Part shown: piece by piece, positions 1 through 9,342 of the stretch | Numbering within the stretch: position 1 is the stretch's first letter | How the letters are laid out: the number at the start of each line of letters is the position of its first letter | From: a virus | IMG/VR virus record: IMGVR_UViG_3300031963_000648 | Coordinates: 1 to 30,837 of that record | DNA: 30,837 nt | Direction: 5' to 3' (one strand) | Notes under the pieces: model-generated | Told to the model about the DNA's origin: nothing | The model's database searches: none | Seen by the model: only the letters and a program-made list of their open reading frames with translations | Made by a program: the position numbers and the translations under genes

Positions 1-2
1 CA

Positions 3-224
3 GATTGGGAGTGCAACCGCTGGCGCAAATCGGGCTTCTATCAAGCCCAGTTCCGCCTTGCCGCACAGGTCAAAGACCCGACCCTTATCCATGTGTTCCT
101 GCATCGTATGCCGAAAGCCCGTAACCTTTACGGCTCCTGCTGCGAACTGAACACCTACACCGCTTGCAGCACGAACCCTGATTGCTACTCCTGCGAAGGC
201 GTTGGCGACATCGTTGCTCCCTAA
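3..224 (+). CDS. C-terminal fragment of Cys-rich phage structural protein (partial)
   Basis: Open at the left edge: frame 3 runs without a stop for 73 codons to TAA at 222-224, so only the C-terminus is visible and the start lies outside the window. The residues are rich in Cys (GSCCELNTYTACS, then DCYSCEG), Arg and aromatics. Codons end mostly in C or G, as in the next two genes but unlike the A/T-ending codons of the rest of the window, which suggests a strongly expressed virion gene. A GC-rich hairpin follows 16 nt after the stop. I do not recognise the family. The position, upstream of small structural-like genes and fibres, would fit a capsid or head-associated protein, but this is inference only. 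Confidence 0.6.
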   Translation, partial: DWECNRWRKSGFYQAQFRLAAQVKDPTLIHVFLHRMPKARNLYGSCCELNTYTACSTNPDCYSCEGVGDIVAP

Positions 225-240
225 CCCATAATCCCCAACT

Positions 241-266
241 GAGGGGCGGGAAAACTCCCGCTCCTC
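241..266 (+). terminator. GC-rich hairpin after first gene (terminator or mRNA-stability stem)
   Basis: The arms 241-251 and 256-266 pair over 11 bp with one G-U wobble around a 4-nt loop (AAAC). No U-run follows (the next bases are TATGGGGG), so this is not a canonical intrinsic terminator. It could attenuate transcription or protect the 3' end of the upstream message. It lies directly before the AAAGGA ribosome-binding site of the next gene. Confidence 0.5.
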
Positions 267-288
267 TATGGGGGAAAGGAATAATAAA

Positions 289-552
289 ATGGCTTGCTTC
301 ACAGACCTTCGTTACGCAGATCGCTCCTATCAATTCGTTATCACGCTTGCGAACGCCGCTGGTATTACTCCAGTTGGCCTCGGATGCTACAGCGCGATGA
401 ATGACTCTGGTAAACTCTACCAGTTTTACATCTCGCTTGCGACGATTGCTGGAGTTGAATCTCCTGTAACACAAAACTGCTTTGAACAGCTAACAGAAGA
501 CGCTCAAATGAATCTCACTAACGAGGCTCTTGCGTCTGCTTTTGCACTCTAA
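289..552 (+). CDS. Small structural-like protein with internal duplication
   Basis: 87 aa of unknown family. I chose the ATG at 289 because AAAGGA lies 8 nt upstream; the in-frame ATG at 268 abuts the hairpin and has no such site. The protein contains an internal repeat: YQFVITLANAAGI at about residues 14-26 and YQFYISLATIAGV at about 44-56. It also has two CFxxL motifs (residues 3-7 and 64-68). The CFTDL motif and the Y..-I..A.LxG pattern recur in the 89-aa protein starting at 1253, which suggests the two are distantly related. High-GC, C-ending codon use matches its neighbours at 3-224 and 573-1184. Probably a small virion component, but the function is unknown. Confidence 0.65.
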   Translation: MACFTDLRYADRSYQFVITLANAAGITPVGLGCYSAMNDSGKLYQFYISLATIAGVESPVTQNCFEQLTEDAQMNLTNEALASAFAL

Positions 553-572
553 CAAAAAACTAATTAAATAAT

Positions 573-1184
573 ATGTCTAATCGACGCCCATATACTCCTG
601 ATCGGGTCGCTTTGTTCGGCCCTCAAACCATCAACCTCTTGGAAGCTGGTAACGCTGTCCTCGTTCGTCTCAACGATCAAGACACTCGTTTCATCGTTCA
701 AGATGTCATCCTCGAAACTGTATACGCCAAAGGAACCACGGCCACCGATCCTCAAGTTCGCGCCACCGATGGAACCTCTGCGATTACCTCGACCCTCACC
801 ATTACTGACGCCCTCGACAATGTTGGCGGTGCGAATTACCTCGCACTCGTTGCCAACCCTGTCCCTGTTGTCAGCGGAACCGACACCCTAACTCTTGAGA
901 AGGTTGTTGTTGGTCTTGGTCAAGCTACGGCTACCCGCGCTCGCACGAATGGTGTTGCAACCATCGTGACTGGTGCTGCTCATGGCTTCACTACTGGCGA
1001 CTCTATCACCATCGCTTCGATGACTGATACCAGCTTCAATGCTGTGGACGCCTGCGTGACTGTTGTGAATTCGACCACCTTCACCTACGATAACGCTGGT
1101 GCTGATGTGGTTTCTGGTGCTGATACCGCTGGACGAGTTGGCGCACTTAAAGTGAACGCCTTCGCCATCGGCATCTACTGGTAA
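573..1184 (+). CDS. Phage structural protein with beta-sandwich repeat domain
   Basis: 203 aa, with no signal peptide or membrane segment. The N-terminal half (residues 1-115) is Thr/Val-rich beta-type sequence. Residues about 126-188 match a domain common in phage tail and decoration proteins: a Thr/Ala strand, then AHGFTTGDSITI, then ...FNAVDACVTVVNSTTFTY. The same domain occurs twice in the 1250-aa protein at 13993. The start follows an A-rich leader (554-572) with no Shine-Dalgarno. Codon use is C-ending and GC-rich, and two inverted repeats follow the stop. A decoration, head-fibre or tail component is likely; the precise role is not visible. Confidence 0.7.
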   Translation: MSNRRPYTPDRVALFGPQTINLLEAGNAVLVRLNDQDTRFIVQDVILETVYAKGTTATDPQVRATDGTSAITSTLTITDALDNVGGANYLALVANPVPVVSGTDTLTLEKVVVGLGQATATRARTNGVATIVTGAAHGFTTGDSITIASMTDTSFNAVDACVTVVNSTTFTYDNAGADVVSGADTAGRVGALKVNAFAIGIYW

Positions 1185-1198
1185 TATCGTTAACGATA
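1185..1198. other. 14-bp perfect palindrome
   Basis: TATCGTTAACGATA directly after the stop codon of the 203-aa gene is a perfect inverted repeat with no loop. It could be an operator-like site or part of the terminator region with the hairpin six bases downstream. Nothing else points to a specific binding protein. Confidence 0.35.
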
Positions 1199-1203
1199 AT
1201 CTA

Positions 1204-1234
1204 GGAGTGCGGAGGTTCAACCCCTCTGCACTCC
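1204..1234 (+). terminator. Strong GC-rich stem-loop after the 203-aa gene
   Basis: The arms 1204-1215 and 1223-1234 pair over 12 bp with one G-U wobble around a 7-nt loop. AAAA follows the stem rather than a U-run on the + strand, so Rho-independent termination is uncertain. The stem lies at the boundary where base composition and codon use shift from GC-rich to AT-rich genes, as expected between a highly expressed structural unit and the fibre genes. Confidence 0.5.
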
Positions 1235-1252
1235 AAAACCATTTGATTTGCT

Positions 1253-1522
1253 ATGCCTACTATTTCTCAATCCTGCTTTACAGACCTAACACCAGACAAG
1301 CAAAACTATGACATCTATACTGCCATAGCTAATCTCCAAGGATTTCAAGTTCCAGAATATGATGAGATCGACATTACATATTATGGAGCAACAAACAATA
1401 TTGCCACAGTTCAATATTTGAATGGCGGAAATCCCGTTGCAACTTTGACTCTGACCTATGCTGTTCAGCCTCCAATTGCCAATGACGCAAATCTGACAAC
1501 TGTATCTATAGCATATCCATAA
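1253..1522 (+). CDS. Small hypothetical phage protein
   Basis: 89 aa of unknown function. It starts MPTISQSCFTDL and shares the CFTDL motif and a similar Y..YTAIANLQG stretch with the 87-aa protein at 289. The C-terminal half is Thr/Asn/Ala-rich beta-type sequence. It sits 3 nt before the first collagen-like fibre gene, with no Shine-Dalgarno at either start, so the two are probably co-transcribed. It may be a fibre-associated or head-proximal structural protein, but no recognised domain supports that. Confidence 0.6.
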   Translation: MPTISQSCFTDLTPDKQNYDIYTAIANLQGFQVPEYDEIDITYYGATNNIATVQYLNGGNPVATLTLTYAVQPPIANDANLTTVSIAYP

Positions 1523-1525
1523 AAT

Positions 1526-3532
<2,007 letters not shown>

Positions 3533-3533
3533 C

Positions 3534-4175
3534 ATGGCAAGGGGATTTGCCACAAATCAACAGATTAACGGCACAACAACTGTTGCCAAAAATCTTACTA
3601 ATTTCTCAATGGCTGCATGGATAAACAGGCCATCTCTCGGAACGCTTCAAGCTGTGGGTTTTATTGAGTCTCTTAATAATTATTTAGGTATTTATTGTCC
3701 CGGAAACAACACTTTTCAATTTTTAAATGCTAATGGTGGAACTGCATACGCACAAGTAAATTCAAATTTAACTGGATTTAATCACATCGCATTTACATTT
3801 AACGGAACGGGTTCAGGAAACGCTAACAGATTGAAGGGTTACATAAATGGAATAAATCAAAATCTTTCATTTTTAGGGAACCCTATACCAACGACAACAA
3901 GTAACAGTTCAGGGTTAGAAAATTTTAGGATTGGTCGCGTTCAAGCCACTGGCGAATGGTCAACAGGAAGTTTTGCAGAAATTGGAATGTGGAAAACAAC
4001 CCTAACCGCTGAAGAAATTGCATCCCTTGCCAAAGGCATGACCTGCGACAAGGTGGGTTCTCAGTCGTTGGTCTATTACACGCCTCTTGTAAGAGAAATT
4101 CAAGATATTTCTCTTGGAATGACATTAACAAATACTAACACCACAGTAGCAACCCATCCAAGAGTATATGCCTAA
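3534..4175 (+). CDS. LamG / concanavalin A-like phage protein
   Basis: 213 aa. The pattern NFSMAAWINRP, FNHIAFTFNGTG, LKGYINGI, FRIGRVQ and FAEIGMWKTTLTAEEIASLAKG follows the strand order of LamG/laminin-G jelly-roll domains, which fill about residues 15-165. The C-terminal tail (QSLVYYTPLVREIQDI ... HPRVYA) is characteristic of phage LamG proteins that sit next to fibre genes. It probably binds surface glycans as part of the adhesion apparatus. The start is one base after the fibre stop, and the end overlaps the next gene by 8 nt, so translation is probably coupled. No catalytic motif is visible. Confidence 0.8.
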   Translation: MARGFATNQQINGTTTVAKNLTNFSMAAWINRPSLGTLQAVGFIESLNNYLGIYCPGNNTFQFLNANGGTAYAQVNSNLTGFNHIAFTFNGTGSGNANRLKGYINGINQNLSFLGNPIPTTTSNSSGLENFRIGRVQATGEWSTGSFAEIGMWKTTLTAEEIASLAKGMTCDKVGSQSLVYYTPLVREIQDISLGMTLTNTNTTVATHPRVYA

Positions 4176-4590
4176 TTATTTCAACAATACTACATTTGAT
4201 CGTAAGGATATTGACCAAGAATTGATTGATCTTTGGGTATCTACAGACAACCCTAAACTTGGTGAATATACACTTACTCCACCACAACCCGAACCAGATG
4301 CAATTTGGGGGCCGGGATATTGGATTATTCCTCCTCCTCCAACATATACTGCAAATGCTTGGCTTGAAAAAGAAGGGTATGGGCCAACTCAATTAGTCAC
4401 ACTACTTGACCTCACGGCACAACTTCAAGCGGCAGGAAAATCATCTGCTAAACTAAACGCAGTTAAAGCGTGGACAAACCAAATTCTTGCAGAGTATGTG
4501 AATAACGCAGAACCTAAAGCTGATTGGGGATATGCTCCATTTGGATTTAACGAGACTGTAACAGAAGCATATAATGAGCTTGCCATATAA
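4168..4590 (+). CDS. Small fibre-associated protein, unknown
   Basis: 140 aa, overlapping the LamG gene by 8 nt. The N-terminal half is rich in Pro and Trp (PEPDAIWGPGYWIIPPPP). The C-terminal half looks helical: TLLDLTAQLQAAGKSSAKLNAVKAW, followed by WTNQILAEYV. The tail FGFNETVTEAYNELAI resembles small proteins often encoded next to phage LamG or fibre genes. It may be a fibre-assembly or attachment factor, but I cannot assign a family. An A-rich leader (4591-4613) separates it from the second fibre. Confidence 0.65.
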   Translation: MPNYFNNTTFDRKDIDQELIDLWVSTDNPKLGEYTLTPPQPEPDAIWGPGYWIIPPPPTYTANAWLEKEGYGPTQLVTLLDLTAQLQAAGKSSAKLNAVKAWTNQILAEYVNNAEPKADWGYAPFGFNETVTEAYNELAI

Positions 4591-4613
4591 ACAGAAACTA
4601 ATAAATTAAATTT

Positions 4614-5246
4614 ATGGGGCTAACATTCAATCCCTTCACAGGAAAATTCGATTATACTGGAAATTCTGGTCTTGGAGCTACAGGAGCTACAGGCCCGTCT
4701 GGCGGCCCCATAGGAGCTACAGGCGCAACTGGTGAAGGATCGACAGGTGCAACTGGTGTAGGATCGACTGGAGCTACTGGACTAGTTGGATCAACTGGTG
4801 TTGAAGGTGCAAGTGGTGCGACTGGAGCAACAGGAACTCAAGGTATAATCGGAGCAACTGGCCCACAAGGAGTCCAAGGAATTCAAGGCCCAGAAGGATC
4901 AACTGGAGCCACAGGTCTTATTGGATCACAAGGCAGCACAGGGGCTACAGGTATACAGGGAGATGTGGGATCGACAGGAGCTACTGGCATTGCTGGGACT
5001 AATGGCTCCACAGGCGCAACAGGATTAACTGGCTCAACTGGATTAGATGGCAGCACGGGTGCTACTGGTGTCGGCTCTGCGGGAGCAACAGGAGCCACTG
5101 GCCCAGCGGGGACGATTCCAGCAAATGTAGTTCAGAACAACCAAACTGACGCAACTCCAGTCAATACTCTTCGCGCTATTACTCAAGCAGAGTTTGACGC
5201 CATTTCTCCGAAAGACCCAAATACGATCTACTTCATTAAACCATAA
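4614..5246 (+). CDS. Second collagen-like tail fibre (short)
   Basis: 210 aa. The N-terminus (FNPFTGKFD) is the same attachment-type motif as in the fibre at 1526, and the first Gly-X-Y block is nearly identical in DNA to that fibre (around 4670-4720 against 1590-1640). Residues about 19-166 are Gly-X-Y triplets. The last 44 residues end in [20 protein letters not shown], a short motif common at the ends of phage minor tail proteins. There is no large receptor domain, so the following gene may supply the tip or the protein may be a linker. The stop overlaps the next ATG (TAATG), which indicates translational coupling. Confidence 0.8.
   Translation: MGLTFNPFTGKFDYTGNSGLGATGATGPSGGPIGATGATGEGSTGATGVGSTGATGLVGSTGVEGASGATGATGTQGIIGATGPQGVQGIQGPEGSTGATGLIGSQGSTGATGIQGDVGSTGATGIAGTNGSTGATGLTGSTGLDGSTGATGVGSAGATGATGPAGTIPANVVQNNQTDATPVNTLRAITQAEFDAISPKDPNTIYFIKP
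4668..5112 (+). repeat. Collagen-type Gly-X-Y coding repeat (second fibre)
   Basis: About 148 codons of in-frame Gly-X-Y triplets, mostly Gly-Ala-Thr and Gly-Ser-Thr. The beginning and the CAAGGAGTCCAAGGAATTCA block match stretches of the first fibre almost base for base, consistent with duplication or gene conversion between the two fibres. Confidence 0.8.
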
Positions 5247-6565
5247 TGTCTACCTACATCAAAGCATATCTTGGGACGCAGCCATTATTCACATCAGATG
5301 CTTCGACATGGGTTCGTCCTGCTGATTGGTTAAATCTTCCTACCGCTTCAGCAAATACTGTTAGAGGATTACACGCAGTATTTAATAATACTACGAACTT
5401 TGCAACTGTTCGTATGCAGACATCTAATGGTGCGGCTTATACGATTGACTGGGGTGATGGTATTGTTGAGTCCGCTGCAAGTAATACAATAATGCAGCAC
5501 AATTATGTGTGGAGCAATGTTTCTTCCGCAACGATTACCTCTGGCGGGTATCGTCAAGCACTTGTAACTATCACTCCTCCATCTGGAGCAACATTCAGCT
5601 ACGCTAACTTTGGTGATAAATATTCATCTGGAGTAACAATTCCTGCCACTACTCGATTTTCTTCTGGGTGGTTGGACATGAATATCAACCTTCCAAATCT
5701 AACTTCTGGTCAAAGGCTATTAGTTGGCTCAAATTCAATTAGGCATGGATTCCTTGAAAGAGTAAACATCACTTCTTGGGGGGCTATTACAAGCTCAAGC
5801 AATATGTTTTCTTCGTGCGCTGCATTACGGGAAATAAATTCAGCACAATGGAATACAACCGCAATCACGGACATGAGTTCAATGTTTTTTGAGTGCTGGG
5901 GGCTGCAAGTTCTGGATGCAAGCACATGGAATACTGCGTTAGTAACAACGATGAACTCAATGTTCAGGTCTTGCTATTCTTTAATTGAAATTAAATGCTC
6001 TGCATGGAATACAATAGCATTGCAGAATCTAGGATTTTTTTGCTTCGATTGTCGTGCGCTTTCACGCATTGATGTTTCTGCATGGAACACGGCAAATGTC
6101 ACAACGCTTCAATTTGCATTCAATTCATGTGGAGCATTGCCAGAACTTTCTATTGGAAGCTGGACACTCACCAATCTCACAAATGCTCTTGGCGTTGTTC
6201 GTGACTGCTGGAATCTGCGCGATACGAATATCACAACGCTATCCTTGCCAGCGGCAACAAACATGAATCAGATGTTTGAGTTCTGCTTTAGCCTTCCAAC
6301 GATTGGAACTATCAATGTTCCATCAGGCGCAAGCACAACTGCTCTTTGCTCTGGGGCGCAATCTCTCAAATCCGCAGGATTTATCGGCATCAACTCATCA
6401 ACGAGCTTTGCAAATTGTATGCTATCTGGGCCAGAACTCGACGCCATCTATACTGGCCTATCCGCAACTGGAGCAGGAAAGACGATTACTGTTACAGGAA
6501 ACTTTGGAACAGCAACGCACAATCCAAGTATTGCCACCGCAAAGGGCTGGACTGTGACAACCTAA
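5246..6565 (+). CDS. BspA-type (DUF285) repeat surface protein with PKD-like domain
   Basis: 439 aa. Residues about 55-115 look like a PKD-type beta sandwich (DWGDG at 68-72, HNYVW at 85-89). From residue 187 to about 368 there are seven units of exactly 26 residues with the pattern MFxxCxxLxxIxxSxWNTxxxTxMxx, which is the DUF285/BspA leucine-rich-repeat-like motif known from bacterial surface proteins and some phages. The C-terminus (LSGPELDAIYTGLSATGAGK ... TATHNPSIATAKGW) is a frequent ending of such proteins. The expected role is host adhesion or a fibre tip. It is coupled to the preceding fibre by a 1-nt overlap. Confidence 0.8.
   Translation: MSTYIKAYLGTQPLFTSDASTWVRPADWLNLPTASANTVRGLHAVFNNTTNFATVRMQTSNGAAYTIDWGDGIVESAASNTIMQHNYVWSNVSSATITSGGYRQALVTITPPSGATFSYANFGDKYSSGVTIPATTRFSSGWLDMNINLPNLTSGQRLLVGSNSIRHGFLERVNITSWGAITSSSNMFSSCAALREINSAQWNTTAITDMSSMFFECWGLQVLDASTWNTALVTTMNSMFRSCYSLIEIKCSAWNTIALQNLGFFCFDCRALSRIDVSAWNTANVTTLQFAFNSCGALPELSIGSWTLTNLTNALGVVRDCWNLRDTNITTLSLPAATNMNQMFEFCFSLPTIGTINVPSGASTTALCSGAQSLKSAGFIGINSSTSFANCMLSGPELDAIYTGLSATGAGKTITVTGNFGTATHNPSIATAKGWTVTT
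5804..6349 (+). repeat. Seven 78-nt (26-aa) DUF285-type repeats
   Basis: Units start at residues 187, 213, 239, 265, 291, 317 and 343 of the 439-aa protein. They keep Cys at unit position 5 and, in the first four units, Trp-Asn-Thr at 16-18. The sixth and seventh units are degenerate but keep the 26-residue spacing. Confidence 0.75.
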
Positions 6566-6569
6566 TCTT

Positions 6570-6746
6570 ATGGAAGACACATCTGGATTCTACAAATTGG
6601 ATGGAGAAGAACTTCTGTTCGCTCCAAATGGCGTTTACAATCAGAATTTCACTCTTCTGCGCGAAGAAAAAGATTCGCACACATATCCAGTAGATGGATG
6701 GAAATGGTTTAATTCTAAAGAAGAAGCTGAAACGAAATTGAAGTAA
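6570..6746 (+). CDS. 58-aa hypothetical protein
   Basis: A short frame between the DUF285 protein and the hydrolase: MEDTSGFYKLDGEELLFAPN at the N-terminus and DGWKWFNSKEEAETKLK at the C-terminus. It starts 4 nt after the preceding stop, and its TAA overlaps the next ATG by one base, so it fills an otherwise empty 180-nt gap exactly. Aromatic-rich with a charged C-terminus. Small proteins with this FYKLD...G W..F pattern are common between phage tail genes, but their role is unknown. Confidence 0.7.
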   Translation: MEDTSGFYKLDGEELLFAPNGVYNQNFTLLREEKDSHTYPVDGWKWFNSKEEAETKLK

Positions 6747-8209
6747 TGCCAATTAAATTCGGAACATCTTCTCTTTCCCCGGTAACATCAGATATTGCAC
6801 AATACGCAACTGATCGACTTCCTGTTTCTGCGAGCAATGGAGAATTTATTTATTGCCCAGATGGGAATGGAATGACTGTTCCAAACACAACTCCAGTCTA
6901 TGGCTCGTATGCCTACCGCAAAGACGGAGCTTGGATTAAGACAAACAATACCAATCTTATTGCAAACGCTGGATCGCTATGGAGTGGAGCCTTTGCACAA
7001 TTCGATCCTACCGCTGCTGGCAACGGGCCATTCAACCCGACAATAATTTCTGACACTACTGCTGGAGGGGTTCGCAGGCGGCAAATTTACATAGACATTA
7101 CATTTGCTGGACTGACATTTAATATCTACATCATCTATCGTGTTCCAACCAGCACTCCACCAGTAGGAGGATTCCCATGTCTATTTACTGCATCTGGATG
7201 GCAGCAAGGACCGCAAGAGTTTCCATCATACAACACTGCGGGATGGGCTACATTTGGGTTTGATTATGCGGGTCAAAAAGATGATGGATCGCCATGCACG
7301 GATTATCCGAATGCGTTAGCATATGGAAGGCATCTTACATCGCAGGGCGGATACCAAATCAATACGACATTGCAAGATGGAAGCCAGATTTCCGATCCTC
7401 GGCAGACAAGTGAATACCTGTGGCATTCAGTAATGCGTAGGGCTTTTGAGTTTCTTGTTACCCAGCCAGAGATCAATGTTAATCAAATCGGAATGCGTGG
7501 GCATAGCTACGGAGGGACGATTGCGTGGAATATGGCTATGGAGCCTCGGATGAAAGCTATCGTAGCATATTTCGGAAACGGGTGGACTACATATTATAGG
7601 GACAAACTTCTTTGGAAATATCAAATACCAGCTACATCATATCCAGCTTGGTTGTCTGGTGAGAAAATCTATCTGAATGCACCAACCTCCGAAGCAATGG
7701 CAAAGTATGCCAAAGTTCCAATGCTGCTTATCAATGGATCAGCAGATCATCATGGAGGACACGACAGGGTGGACGATACTTTCGATAAGATACCCGCTGG
7801 AGTTCCTTGGGATTTCTCGCATGACGCGAACAAAGGACACAATGTATCTATAAATGTAGGCAACGAACTTCTGTGGCTTAACAAGTATGTTCTTGGTTCT
7901 GCTATTACTTGGCCGAAGCGTCCTAGTTCGTGGTTGTCCAAGGTGTCTGGGACTTGCCAATTCAATGTCCAGCCAGATACAACGCTTCCAATTTCTTCTG
8001 TTGAGTTCTGGAAAGCTGAAGTGGAGCCATTCAATGTTAGCCGTGTTTGGTCTAGCGTAACAACGACGAATGACGGGCGCACTTGGATTGGCTCAATGCC
8101 AGTAGCGGATAATGCTAAATATCTCTTTGCTTATGCAAATATCATCTATACAAATGGAGTTGTTACCTCAACAAGATTCAATGCAGTAATTCCTAATAAA
8201 CTAAATTAA
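6746..8209 (+). CDS. Alpha/beta-hydrolase, carbohydrate-esterase-like, in the fibre cluster
   Basis: 487 aa. The central domain (about residues 110-385) has the signatures of the alpha/beta-hydrolase fold: nucleophile elbow GHSYGG with Ser254, an acid in LLINGSADHHGGHD (Asp334 or Asp340), and His365 in KGHNVS. The substrate region and overall layout resemble acetyl-xylan esterase/dienelactone-hydrolase-type enzymes. The N-terminal 100 residues (FGTSSLSP ... YGSYAYRKDGAWIK) look like a phage attachment segment, and residues 400-487 form a beta-rich tail. A virion-borne esterase that deacetylates or cleaves surface polysaccharide would fit the fibre context, but the substrate cannot be told from sequence. 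It is coupled to the 58-aa gene by TAATG. Confidence 0.8.
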   Translation: MPIKFGTSSLSPVTSDIAQYATDRLPVSASNGEFIYCPDGNGMTVPNTTPVYGSYAYRKDGAWIKTNNTNLIANAGSLWSGAFAQFDPTAAGNGPFNPTIISDTTAGGVRRRQIYIDITFAGLTFNIYIIYRVPTSTPPVGGFPCLFTASGWQQGPQEFPSYNTAGWATFGFDYAGQKDDGSPCTDYPNALAYGRHLTSQGGYQINTTLQDGSQISDPRQTSEYLWHSVMRRAFEFLVTQPEINVNQIGMRGHSYGGTIAWNMAMEPRMKAIVAYFGNGWTTYYRDKLLWKYQIPATSYPAWLSGEKIYLNAPTSEAMAKYAKVPMLLINGSADHHGGHDRVDDTFDKIPAGVPWDFSHDANKGHNVSINVGNELLWLNKYVLGSAITWPKRPSSWLSKVSGTCQFNVQPDTTLPISSVEFWKAEVEPFNVSRVWSSVTTTNDGRTWIGSMPVADNAKYLFAYANIIYTNGVVTSTRFNAVIPNKLN

Positions 8210-8211
8210 CA

Positions 8212-8412
8212 ATGAACTCAGATAGCGGATTTTCACATGGAACGGGGTATGCTGGCACGATCTATAGCGTGCTTGCAGTTGCAGTATCTATGCTCCCAGA
8301 ACTTGACATTTGGTTCCGTATCTTAGCCTCTCTGAGTGCGATTGCTGCCGCATGGGTGTCTATCTACATAATGCTTGCTCGTTTCAAGAAAGATAAGGAT
8401 AAAGACAAGTGA
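8212..8412 (+). CDS. Two-TM small membrane protein, holin candidate
   Basis: 66 aa with two hydrophobic stretches (about residues 13-29 and 36-57), a short turn (ELDIW) and a strongly charged Lys/Asp tail (FKKDKDKDK), the usual layout of class II-type holins. It begins a tight run of lysis-type genes and overlaps the next gene by 4 nt (GTGA). It could instead be an antiholin, with the protein at 8641 as the holin. No sequence family is recognised, so the call rests on topology and position. Confidence 0.6.
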   Translation: MNSDSGFSHGTGYAGTIYSVLAVAVSMLPELDIWFRILASLSAIAAAWVSIYIMLARFKKDKDKDK

Positions 8413-8639
8413 AATCGCTTGGAATAATTCTGCTTGCGTTTGCGCTTAATTCATGCGTCAATATTCCAATACCGCCAGCAGGACAGAATCAAGGTAAGCT
8501 CGGTTCAGTTCAATTAAAGCTGGCAGTATCCTACATTCCATACATCGACCCAGATAAACCAAAAGAAGATAAACCCAAAGAAGACCCAAGTGTGATGTAT
8601 GCTTGGGAACACTTCTCAAAAACAATAAAAGACAAATAA
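8409..8639 (+). CDS. Small lipoprotein in lysis cassette (possible outer-membrane spanin)
   Basis: 76 aa with a GTG start overlapping the preceding stop. A short signal peptide (K2, then a hydrophobic run) ends in the lipobox L13-N14-S15-C16, so the mature lipoprotein would be about 60 aa. It is Pro-rich (IPIPP) with a duplicated PKED motif (residues 51-59) and a short helical C-terminus. In Gram-negative phages small Pro-containing lipoproteins beside holin and endolysin are often o-spanins. No separate i-spanin is obvious here, so the assignment is tentative. It could also be an envelope-modifying lipoprotein. Confidence 0.55.
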   Translation: MKSLGIILLAFALNSCVNIPIPPAGQNQGKLGSVQLKLAVSYIPYIDPDKPKEDKPKEDPSVMYAWEHFSKTIKDK

Positions 8640-8640
8640 T

Positions 8641-8817
8641 ATGAAAATCGTAAATACAGTTCTTGAACGACTCAGCGAGAATAGCACATGGCGTGGTTTG
8701 ATTTTGGTAGCGACTGCTCTCGGCGTAAAACTTGATCCTTCGATGCAGGAAGGCATTCTTGCGGCTGGATTGAGCCTCGTTGGACTCATCAATATCATCC
8801 GAAAAGATAAAAAATAA
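8641..8817 (+). CDS. Holin-like small membrane protein
   Basis: 58 aa. The pattern ERLSENSTWRGLILVATALG, then a Lys/Asp turn, then a second hydrophobic segment (GILAAGLSLVGLINI) ending in RKDKK is a widespread phage holin-like layout. It starts one base after the lipoprotein stop, and its TAA directly abuts the endolysin ATG. Co-location with a CHAP endolysin supports holin. With the other two-TM protein at 8212 it may form a holin/antiholin pair. There is no Shine-Dalgarno; the leader is AATAAT. Confidence 0.7.
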   Translation: MKIVNTVLERLSENSTWRGLILVATALGVKLDPSMQEGILAAGLSLVGLINIIRKDKK

Positions 8818-9342
8818 ATGTTAGAAAAACTAATTGCCATTGCGGAATCGCAAGTTGGCGTTAGAGAAATTGGCGGCAATAATCGCGGAGATAAAATCCG
8901 TGAATATCAAACCGCAACAGACCTTGCTCCGGGTGCTTGGCCTTGGTGTGCCGCTTTTACGGATTGGTGCATCAAGGAATGGCTTGAAGACTCTCAAGTT
9001 GTTAAATGGCTCAATCTGAAAAACAGAACTCCCGAAGAGTGGCGACCAAAAACTGCGCTTGCTTATGGCTTAACTGCATGGGCAAAAAAGCGTCCAAATA
9101 CTACTCGTATTTTCACTGAAAAAGATAAAGCAAAACTTGGAGATATTGTGACATTTGATTTCTCTCATGTTGGTTTTGTTGTCAGTGACAATGGAATCTG
9201 GATAGAAACACTAGAGGGAAATACGAATGGGAAAGGCGAGCGAGATTCAGAGTCTGGTGATGGCGTTTGGAGAAAAATAAGAAAAAAAACTCTTGTAAAA
9301 GATTTAATTCGTATTAATCCAAGCGGCTCCATCAATAAATAA
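8818..9342 (+). CDS. CHAP-domain endolysin
   Basis: 174 aa. The N-terminus (IAIAESQVGVREIGGNNRG) and WPWCAAFTDWC (catalytic Cys44), followed by FSHVGFVV (His117) and IETLEGNTN (Glu133/Asn135), match the CHAP amidase/peptidase signature. These enzymes cleave peptidoglycan amide or peptide bonds. There is no signal peptide and no obvious wall-binding domain, so it depends on a holin for export, which fits the two small membrane proteins just upstream. Its stop abuts the metallophosphatase ATG. Confidence 0.88.
   Translation: MLEKLIAIAESQVGVREIGGNNRGDKIREYQTATDLAPGAWPWCAAFTDWCIKEWLEDSQVVKWLNLKNRTPEEWRPKTALAYGLTAWAKKRPNTTRIFTEKDKAKLGDIVTFDFSHVGFVVSDNGIWIETLEGNTNGKGERDSESGDGVWRKIRKKTLVKDLIRINPSGSINK

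Noticed and set aside
85-474. 129-codon minus-strand open frame
   Set aside because: Antisense to two well supported + genes, Arg/Ser/Cys-rich with no recognisable content or ribosome site.
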